Under the pieces are notes generated by a model, which was not told the DNA's origin, did no database searches, and saw only the letters and a program-made list of their open reading frames with translations. This document shows, one piece after another, positions 26,201-37,107 of a DNA stretch of 64,000 nucleotides; the stretch's first letter is position 1, and every line of letters begins with the position of its first letter. Origin of the DNA: Engraulis encrasicolus (lineage: Eukaryota; Chordata; Actinopteri; Clupeiformes; Engraulidae); assembly GCF_034702125.1 (NCBI RefSeq), contig NC_085865.1, positions 40,331,116-40,395,115 of the forward strand, written 5' to 3'. The position numbers were made by a program, and so were the translations under genes.

Positions 26201-27395
26201 TGAAGGGCTTTGGACACTTCGGTTTATGTGTGGATACCCTCAACATATTACGAGGTAAGTGTGACGTTGTTTTGAGCTGTGCAAGACTTTAAAATGTTGT
26301 GTTTTTGAAATGTGTGTAACCGCCGAAAAACGATGCCCGCATCTTTCATATTGCATAGCTGATATGGCTAACGAGGCTAACGTGATATTATCAAACTTTC
26401 TCAAAACGCATCCTTTTGCCTTGATTTTGCTCTAGAGTGACTGTATTTCATCCCAAACATGCAAAAAACAGGCAAATTTGTTCCAACTCCGGATAAATCC
26501 TTTAACCTGGGCTGCATTTGGGTTCCTCTGTGGTGTATGCTGTAGCTAGTGAGCAGGCTTGCGTGACTCTGGGGTTACCTCTTTACAGCTTGATGACAGA
26601 TTTCGATTTTCATACAACTGCTCAAAGGCGAGATGCCGTGTGTGTTGTGGGGCTGTGTGTGTGTTGTGGGGCTGTGTGTGTGTTGTGGGGCTGTGTGTGT
26701 GTGTGTTGTGGGGCTGTGTGTGTGTGTGTTGTGGGGCTGTGTGTGTGTGTGTTGTGGGGCTGTGTGTGTTGTGGGGCTGTGTGTGTGTGTGTGTTGTGGG
26801 GCTGTGTGTGTGTGTTGTGGGGCTGTGTATGTGTGTGTGTTGTGGGGCTGTGTGTGTTGTGGGGCTGTGTGTGTGTGTGTGTGTTGTGGGGCTGTGTGTG
26901 TGTGTGTTGTGGGGCTGTGTGTGTGTGTGTGTGTTGTGGGGCTGTGTGTGTGTGTGTGTGTTGTGGGGCTGTGTGTGTGTGTGTGTGTTGTGGGGCTGTG
27001 TGTGTGTGTGTGTTGTGGGGCTGTGTGTGTGTGTGTGTGTGTTGTGGGGCTGTGTGTGTGTGTGTGTTGTGGGGCTGTGTGTGTGTGTGTGTGTGTGTGT
27101 TGTGGGGCTGTGTGTGTGTGTGTGTGTGTGTGTTGTGGGGCTGTGTGTGTGTGTGTGTTGTGGGGCTGTGTGTGTGTGTGTGTGTTGTGGGGCTGTGTGT
27201 TGTGGGGCTGTGTGTGTGTGTTGTGGGGCTGTGTGTGTGTTGTGGGGCTGTGTGTGTGTGTGTGTGTTGTGGGGCTGTGTGTGTGTGTGTGTGTTGTGGG
27301 GCTGTGTGTGTGTGTGTGTTGTGGGGCTGTGTGTGTGTGTGTTGTGGGGCTGTGTGTGTGTGTGTGTTGTGGGGCTGTGTGTGTGTGTTGTGGGG

Positions 27396-27428
<33 letters not shown>

Positions 27429-30400
27429 GTGGGGCTGCGTGTGCGTGTGTGTGTTGTGGGGCTGCGTGTGCGTGTGTGTGTGTTGTGGGGCTGCGTGCGT
27501 GTGTGTGTGTTGTGGGGCTGCGTGCGTGTGTGTGTGTTGTGGGGCTGCGTGCGTGTGTGTGTGTTGTGGGGCTGCGTGTGTGTGTGTGTGTTGTGGGGCT
27601 GCGTGTGTGTGTGTGTTGTGGGGCTGCGTGTGTGTGTGTGTTGTGGGGCTGCGTGTGTGTGTGTGTTGTGGGGCTGCGTGTGTGTGTGTGTTGTGGGGCT
27701 GCGTGTGTGTGTGTTGTGGGGCTGCGTGTGTGTGTGTTGTGGGGCTGCGTGTGTGTGTGTGTTGTGGGGCTGCGTGTGTGTGTGTGTGTGTTGTGGGGCT
27801 GCGTGTGTGTGTGTTGTGGGGCTGCGTGTGTGTGTGCGTGTGTGTTGTGGGGCTGTGCGTGTGTGTGTGTGTTGTGGGGCTGCGTGTGTGTGTGTGTGTT
27901 GTGGGGCTGCGCGTGTGTGTGTGTGTGTGTGTTGTGGGGCTGCGTGTGTGTGTGTGTGTGTTGTGGGGCTGCGTGTGTGTGTGTGTGTGTGTGTGTGTTG
28001 TGGGGCTGCGTGCGTGTGTGTGTGTGTGTGTGTTGTGGGGCTGCGTGTGTGTGTGTGTGTGTGTGTTGTGGGGCTGCGTGTGTGTGTTGTGGGGCTGCGC
28101 GCGCGCGTGTGTGTGTTGTGGGGCTGCGTGTGTGTGTTGTGGGGCTGCGTGTGTGTGTGTGTGTGTGTGTGTTGTGGGGCTGTGTGTGTGTGTGTTGTGG
28201 GGCTGTGTGTGTGTGTGTGTGTATGTGTTGTGGGGCTGTGTGTGTGTGTGTGTGTATGTGTTGTGGGGCTGTGTGTGTGTGTTGTGGTGTGTGTGTGTGT
28301 GTGTGTGTGTTGTGGGGTCTGTGTGTGTGTGTGTGTCGTGGGGCTGCGTGTGATGGACTACTGTGGCTGTGGCTTTGTGGGTGTGAAGCGGAAGCTAGCG
28401 TAGAGCTGAATAAAATTCATCAGAACTGTGTGCTAGTGGTCCCTTGGGGACTTAGCAACGGCGGCGATAGCTCCTACTCACTCTGGCGTGCCTTTGGCAG
28501 CCCACCGAAACTGATGACTCAGTGGAGGTGTGAACTGGCTGAAGAGCGTGTGTGTGCGTGCGTGCATCAATGTCTCTCTTCCATCCTCTGTGTGTCTGTT
28601 TCGGTCTGTCTCTGTGTGTGCCTCTCCATTTCTTTCTGTGTCCATCTCTGTCTCTCTGCCTGTCTGTAGTAAGTATGCTCTCGCATTCTGTCTTGCTTTC
28701 TCCTTGGATCCTTCAATGGAACTCTCCCTCCACACATTTTTGCGTTTATGTAGACATGCCACAAGATGTGGACTTTTTGTGACCCCCAACCCAACTTCAT
28801 TTATTTTGGGGCCCAGAGCCACATTCTAAGGCTTTACATCAAATGTGTTCCTCCAAGTTGGCAATGGCTTCATTCATGTGCTTGATCACTGTGCTTTACA
28901 TCCATAGTATGTATGCACAGAATCTTGTCTTGCCTGTTAATTCAGTTGTCAACGTCATTTTGATCACAGTATCCAGTTTGTGGGCTGCCTCTTGCACCAA
29001 GATGCATGCTTTATGTAGTGTTGACATATGCATGTGGGTGTGGGCGGTGTTCAAAAATCCTGGGCGTTTTGCCCAGTCATAAAGCCTGAAAATAGGTGTG
29101 GGAACTTCTGCTGTTAGATTGGTCACTGTAATGTTTTGATTTCAAATATTTCTTGCTTTTTTCCCCCATTGTAGGTACGCAGTAGGCTACGTGTGTTGAC
29201 CTTAGCGGTACTGATGCTTTGATAACTGTATACAATATGTAAAACTGCTACTGTGACCAAATTGGGAAACTGCCAACTCCTGTTGTCATTACAACACTGC
29301 ACTCCACAGCACACAGTGTTCACTGCACACAACAAATGAAATTGCATTCATGCCTCACCCGTGGAAGGGGACAGCCCCCAAGGCCAATGGCATCCAAAAG
29401 GGAGCAGTGCGACGAGACGGTACCATGCTCAGGGTACCTCAGTCATGGAGGAGGATGAGGGAGAGCACTGGTTAATTACTCCCCCCACCAACCTGGCGGG
29501 TCGGGAGTCGAAGTGGCAAACTTTGGGCTACAAGTGTGACGCTTACTCACTCGTGACTAGGGCTGGGTATTGTAGCTATGTTCCTGTATCGATTCGATTT
29601 CGATTCTGAGGGTTTTGAATCGATTAATCACGATTCGATTCGATTCACTCCGAATCGATTCAATCCGTTCCCTTTTTGGTGCAAGGATTTCCCCCAAAAG
29701 ATGCTGTTGCCTATTTTTATATAAAAATGTCAAAGGGCTGTGGCTTGACAGTGTTAACAGATTGCATATTTGTAATAAGTAGGCCTAGGCCTAATTGACT
29801 AATACCTACTGGGTATTTTCCATAGACCTAAATGAAACAAAAAGAACAAAAAGAAAAAGAGCAAAAAAATCGATTTTGTGCCCTGTGAATCGATTATGTG
29901 AATTTTAAATGATATCGATCGATTATCGATTGAATCGATTATTTTACCCAGCCCTACTCATGACTGGCCATGATTCTTGCTCTTCTGTTGGGCACTCGAC
30001 TCATCTCGATACGGTTGCAGTGTGCAGATTCCTTGCAGAAAGTTTGTACCTAAACTTCTGAATGCGCCACATTAGCAACTCTTGTCTTGGTGCACCCCTA
30101 ACGCTGTGCTGGAGTGGAATGAAATGGTTGATGCGGTTCTTGCGAGTCATTGAATTCCTGGAATATCATGGAAATTCAGTAGAGGTTTATTCAGTCATGG
30201 AATATGGGAGAGAGTACACATTGTGAAGCCATGCAACTTGGGGGGGGGAGAGACGTGCTTTGGTGCCATTGCGCACAGTGAGAGTCAAAACTTCATGTAT
30301 TTGTTAGAAATGCGTTGTGTTTGCATGTTTACATTTAGACAAAGAACAGCTCAAATTTGACTTGGAGTGGGAACTCAACTCTGTGTGTTTCTTATAGAAA

Positions 30401-32219
30401 TAAATAGATTGGGCTTGTGCCCATTGTATCATGGGTGTTACACTGGTGTGGAATTGATTTCTATTGGAGCTCTGTATGCATGCTGATCTATCCTTGAGGT
30501 GTGTGTATGTGTGTGTTATGGATTTGTGCTAACCCCGGAGCTACTGTGAGTGTGATTTTGATTGCACTATATAGCAGTCTATATTGGCCTGGTAGGGTGT
30601 GACTGCCGACTTGTACCCTTGAGCTGAGGTGTGTGTGTGTGTATGCCCCCTCCATCTGTCCGTCCGTCTGTCCAGAGGCATAAGCTGATATGTAAGCTTA
30701 ACATAGTGTGTGTGTCTGTTGACCTGTTGTAGATGAACCTGGTGGACATCTACACTGAATTATGCGGATTGTCTAATTTTGTTTGATAGAGGTGCACCGA
30801 AATGGAAATTTGTGGCCGAAACCGGATAATAATTAATCACTTGGCCGAATACCGAAACCGAAACCAAATACCGGTACTACAATTCCGTTAAGTTACCAAA
30901 AGTTAGGTTTTTTTTTAAGTATTGCTCAAATCTATGTCTTAGAATAAATGTTTACACATGCTTTTGAAAAAAACAAGTGTGTATTTGAAGTGTGTCTTTC
31001 AATGTTACAGTAGAACTGAAATTAGTTTAATTCATTTTCTATTAGTTTAATTCATTTTCTATTCGGCCTCCGATTCGGCCACTCAATTGGCTTTCGGAGG
31101 AAAACCGAAAGTGTCTTTTTTTTTTTGCGTTTTCGGCCGAATATTTTCTGCGGCCAAATTTTCGGTGCACCTCTAAACCAGAGTTATTAATTATGCACTG
31201 ACCTGCACGTTAGGGGGGGTGTGCACAAGCATTGTATGGCCTATTTCTCTGCACGTGTCATGCTTGGTGCTAGAAATATTATTCCTATACACGACAACCG
31301 TGTGTGTGTGTGCGTCCGTCTGCCCGTCCGTCCCATATGGATGGGGTGTGCCTGTTTCCGGGCAGTAGAGTTCGTGTGTGCGAATGCTCAGTTGACATTT
31401 AGTGTATGTGTTGACCTGTAGCAGAGGTACCTAGTAGCCTGGCAAGCCAGACTAAATGTGAGATTAAATGTGAATATTTAGTCTGGCCCTGATCAATGAG
31501 ACCTTTTGATGGGAACGACCTGTTTTTCAAACCATGTCTGTGCCTATAGGCCAACACCCTGGCCAAAACCCAGCATCCAAAGATTCAAAACAAATCTCCT
31601 GCGCTGTGATCGGTCTGCCAGTTTCAGTGCCTGATGAATTGTCCGAGGCTAGACCCACTCGCAGGCAAAAATGATTTTGGCCGCTGGCGAGTGGGGCTAG
31701 TTTACTAGGCTAGGTACCTGATGAAAATCTATGGTCGAAAACTTTTTTTATCAAGTCAGATAACTGAGAGAAGCAGCATTGCTCAGTGTGCAACCTAAGT
31801 TACTTATTATGCTCTGTCCTGTACATGAGTGTACGCGTGCGTGAGCATTGTATGGCCCATTTGTATGCGTGTATTGACCTGTTCCTGTGCCTGTATGCCT
31901 GCCGTGTATATCAATGCTGATATTTCTATCCCTGTGTGTCTGTCTGTCTGTCTGTCTGTCTCTGTGTGTGTCTGTCTCTGTGTGTGTGTGTGTGTGCCTG
32001 TGTCACTGGATGGGGTGTTCTGCTTCTGGTCAGTCGAGTTTGTGTGTGTGAATGCTGAGTTGACATTTAGTGTGTGCCTCCCATGACTGTGTGTGTGAGC
32101 GTGTGCGTGCTGACCTGTACCCTGGCAGCAACTAGTATTTCCCTGGGAGCATTTCCTAGGTCTAGAAGCGCCATCTTGGCCATTTCTATTTGCTAGTATG
32201 TTATGACCTGTACCCTGGC

Positions 32220-32302
<83 letters not shown>

Positions 32303-33882
32303 GTTAGTTTTGTCCTTATTCAATAGCACTACGACCTCCAAAGGAGTGCTGTCTCCAGGCGGCAATCTCTGCTGTGTGTGTGTGTTGACCTGTACTCTGG
32401 TACTAATTTTATGTGTGTATTTCCTGCGTCCCCCAAAAGGAGCGCCGTCTCCGGACATGTATGTGTGTTGACCTGTACCCTGGCTCTGTGTGTATATATT
32501 AATATTGTCATGTATCAGAGCACCATTTCATAGGGCGATCTCCTTAATGTCAGAATGAATTTGTGTTAACCTGTAGTCTGTGTCCCACATAGTCTCCAGA
32601 TGTGTGTGTGTGTGTGTTGACCTGTAGCTTGGCACGAATGTGTGTTGTTGACCTGTAGCTTGGCACTAATGTGTGTGTTGACCTGTACCCTTGTGTGTGC
32701 GCGTGTGCGCGCACTGTAGGGATGGGATATCGGTATCGGTGTATCGGTATCGGGTTCAGATATCAACATATTTTCAGATATCGGATCGGATCGGAATTTT
32801 CTCAAAGTATCGGAATTTTCAAAGGACAAGTGTAATGTTAATTTGAAGTCATAACACTTGCATATTAGTTTTCAGGATGGGATTGCTACTTTTGTACTTG
32901 ATACTTTCACTTATGAATTGGTTTCCTGTTCTTCTGACTTCCTTTTCTGACCAAATAGTCATCTTGGGCCTACCTCAAGTTGAAATTCATGCATATATGA
33001 GGTTTTGGTATTGGATCGGAGTAGTATCGGTATCGGCAGATATCGAAATTTAGATATCGGGATCGGATCGGAAGTGAAAAAATGTGTATCGGTGCATCCC
33101 TACCTGTAGAGTGGCACACGTGTGTCACTCATTCCTGTGTCCCTCCCTATTAGCAGCACGACCTCCAGAGGGCCATCTCGGCGTCTGTGTTTGCTTGTTG
33201 ACCTAGAACTCTGCGATCTGTAGTGTGGCACTAAATGTGTGTATTAACTTAACTCCTGTGTCCCCAATAGGAGCACCATCTCCAGAGGACCATCTTTGCG
33301 ATGTCAATGTGTGTGTGTTGACCTGTAGTCTGGTGTGTGCGTGCGTTCACCCTTTATTCTGGCACTAATGTGTGTATTCCTTCCTGTGTCCCCAATAGGA
33401 GCACCATCTCCAGAGGGCCATCTCGGCGCAGCAGGTGTATGGGGAGAAGCGGGACAGCATGGTGATCCCCGTGCCCGAGGCCGAGAGCAACATCCCCTAC
33501 TACGACTCCCTCTACCCCGGGGACTTCAAGATGCCAAAGCAGCTCATACACATCCAGCGTGAGTACACATTTACATTGCATTACGCTTAGCTGGCAAGAG
33601 TGCATCAGAGTACCACATCTTGGTGTGTGTGTGTGTGCGCGGCAGAGTTGCATTGTGCTTGGGGCCAGGCCCTTCTCCCACATCCATTGTGAGGACATTT
33701 GCATTGCATAAGGCAACTTGGCTGTCGAGAAGAGGGTACCCCAGAGTACACCATAATGGTGTGTGTGAGTGCGTACTGGTATATGTTTGCATTGTATCTT
33801 CACACCATCTAGCGTCAGCAGTCTATATTGGTATGGCTGTGGGGGTGGGTGAGTGGTATACCTGTGGTTGTCATACCATCCA

Positions 33883-33974
<92 letters not shown>

Positions 33975-35226
33975 GACGTTTACATTCCATTACACTACAT
34001 GTAGTTGCGGCGGGTTTTGTCCAAAACGACTTAGTTATTAAGGTACAGGGTGGTTGTTATGGTTACGTCATCCGCATGCACCATGAGTCAGTTCCGCGTA
34101 TGAACATGCATGGGTGTGCAGATGCACACGTGTATATAACGCACGCACACACACACACACACACCACACACACACACACACACGTCTGTCTGTGTGTTGC
34201 TATTGGCCTGTGTTAGTTCACCATAGGGCAGTAACTGTGTATGAGCATGCAAGGGTGTGCACATGTACACGTGCGTATCAACAAACGTTTGCGCGCACAC
34301 ACCCATTACGTCTGTCTGTGTGTTGCTGTTGGCCTGTGTTTGTGTGATATTATATCACACCATGTGGGATTTCATGTGTGTGTCAGTTGGCATGTAGCCC
34401 ATGTCTGCACAAATGCATTAGTTCATCACATTGTAGTGTGTCTGTATGTGCAAGTTGCGTGTGTGCACATGCAGTACGTTTTTAGCTGAAATGTCAGCAA
34501 GCATCAAGCTTGTGCTGACCTTTTTACCTCTGCCAAGGAGGTTGTTTTCGGTTGTGTTGGTTTGTCTGTCTGTCTGTCAGCAGGATAACTCGATTATGAA
34601 CGGAGTTTCCTGACATTTTGTGGAGTTGTTGGAAATGACAAAAGGAAGAAGCGATTGAATTTTGGTGGTGATCTGGATCCCGGAATGTTTATTTCCAGTT
34701 TCTAACTCCACAAAAATAAGTGTTAAACAAAACACCACAAAAATAGGTGTTACCCCATAGCCTTGGCGGAGGTTTGCACTCTGAGTGCTTCTAGTTATTT
34801 GGGACTTGTTGGAAGGATACAGATTTGTCCGAGGGAGAGATTAGTGTGTAGTGTGTATGTTGATGGATAAATTACGACAGGTGTTTTGGCATGTGGTGCT
34901 TTGTCATGCTCCAGCCTGTGTGAGGATGAGGTAGAGGCATTTCTCTGTTGGATTCTCTTACAGGCATCTCAGTTCTGTTCTGTTAAGATTTGAACAAATA
35001 AATGGTCAGAAAGTGCTAAAATCAGTGTGTCTGTCAAGTGGATGCGTTTTGGACATAGAATATTTATCAAATCTACAATACAATGAGACCGCGCTGTCTG
35101 AAACATTTATTCTGGCACTCATAAAGTGTGTGTGTGTGTGTCCGTGCCCCCCAAGGGGGACTAGAGCTGATGTATTCTGTCTGCTCTAGTTTCGGAGTCT
35201 CCCTCGCTCTCCTTTTTCTTGTGCTG

Positions 35227-35257
<31 letters not shown>

Positions 35258-37030
35258 GACAGCATAGAGCAGGAAAGCATTCCTCTTTCTGTCGTCTGAG
35301 AAGTAGGAAAATGTCTTTGCGCTGATTCACAAAGTCGTTTATTCAAGGTGCACACATGCATGAGTCTGTCTGCCTGTGCAAATGTGTCTCTTAGCAGTGC
35401 GAGTTTCTTGGCATAATCTGGGTGTGACACTTTGTTAATGTGGAAATGTTCTGCGATGACTGCTGAAGGATGAACTGTACCTGTAAGCACAGCCATCAAG
35501 GAATTTGCTGTGGTGTGCATGTGGGGGGGTCTTAAAGGACCACTTCAGTCAATTTCAATATGCTGTTGTATTGCTCACGCTACCCTTGACTTGTCAGTAC
35601 CCGGTGATGCCACATTTTCCGGCTCAGCCCTCTCCGAGATATGAGCTATTCTAATGGGGCAGCGTTTGTTTACATTTTTTTTTTTAATTAACATAGTTCT
35701 ACTCCAAATATTTTCCCAAAAGGTACCACTGTTTGCTAGTTGTCTGCTGATGTTGCATAACCTTTTGGATGTTTTTGGGAATAAATAAAAAATGTTTTTT
35801 TTTTTTTAAATGTAAACAAACCGCTGCCCCCATTACAATGACCAGGATCTCGGAAAAGGGTGAAGAAGAAAAGAAAAAAAAAACATCTGGTACTGACAAG
35901 TCCAGGTTAGTGTGAGCATTACAACTGCAAGTTGAAATAGCTATTCTTTAAGCGAGACCACACTGGGGGCTCCAGTAACTTCCGGAGGAGGAGAGGAACT
36001 CTGTATACGCGCTGTGTGTGTGTTAAGTGTCTGGTCCAGTTTCTAATTGTGTCTGTCTGCGAAAGGTTCATGCATTTATTTAGCAGCAGATGGGGCAGTG
36101 CTGCAGCCCAGGATGTGGAAGCCTAGCCAGGCTGTGCCCTCCTAGTGACTCAATACTTTCAGCGTTGCAACTAGTCAGGTCAAGAGCAATGCAAGTACTT
36201 TCTGCGTTCCTGCAAATACGGGAACTCCTCCCACTTTGTGGATAAGCAAACAACCATAAGCAAACCAAGGGAGGCAGGTCAACCATGCCGTTTGGGAAAC
36301 GTTAATTGTTATGCTCTTGGTCAGACCAAGTCTCGAAGAGATTTGAACATCGATGATAATCAGGCTAGTGGAAGCAGGCTGGGGATTTTTTTTCTCCCCT
36401 CTCCTTGCCCAGACCGCAAGCAGTCTGCTCCTGAGGTCTAAATGCTCCTGAGGCCTAGTGTTATTGTTGTGGAGGTTGACAGGACCGGATAACTTAAAGA
36501 TGTCTGGATGGATGGACTGATGGATGGATACGCTTATGGCTGGATGGAAATCTTTCAAATTATATTTTTTTTCGTGGATGTGGTTCAGTGGGGAATTTGA
36601 TGGTCACCACTACTCTTCCTGTCAGTGGTTATGCAACCAGTGTTAGAAGTGGTCAGAGGAGTGTATGACGGTAGCTCAGTGGGACTGTGGAATACGCATT
36701 ATGGCCTTTTGGGTACTTTGCTTGTGTATGTGCGTTACGCGCCTTTTTAGGGGAAAACAAACCGAATGGCTCATAAATTACGTGCTACATCGGCTAGCCT
36801 AAATGAACACATAGCCAAACAGCCGTGGCTGAAGCATGGACTATTATTTGAACAGCCGGCAATACAACACGTTTTCGGCATGTTGAGCGTGAGCAACACT
36901 AGTCTACAGGTCTTTGTCTTTCGTTAATTCTTTCCCAATACCACCAATTGACTTGCACTGGCTTCCTCCCCAATGTTTTCCCCCCAAAAAAGGGTGTAAC
37001 GCACACGTCACACGTCACGCCGAATGCGTA

Positions 37031-37107
<77 letters not shown>

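Larger units (their letters stand above)
11488..33398 (+). other. epc1: epc1 intron 1 (21.9 kb)
   Basis: GTATGT donor and CCCAATAG acceptor. It holds most of the repeat content described separately between 11.5 and 33.4 kb. Parts not listed (about 11.8-13.7, 18.1-20.2, 21.5-23.8 and 28.4-29.2 kb) look like ordinary single-copy or decayed intronic DNA with no gene that I can support. Confidence 0.9.

Noticed and set aside
26640..28345. CRISPR array
   Set aside because: This is a vertebrate minisatellite with variable TG runs. There are no equal spacers, direct repeats with unique spacers or cas genes.
26518..28669. Three overlapping plus-strand open frames of 611-678 codons rich in Cys, Val, Trp and Gly
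   Set aside because: They are the three readings of the TGTGGGGCTG(TG)n minisatellite, which contains no stop codon. There is no domain, splice context or codon bias.
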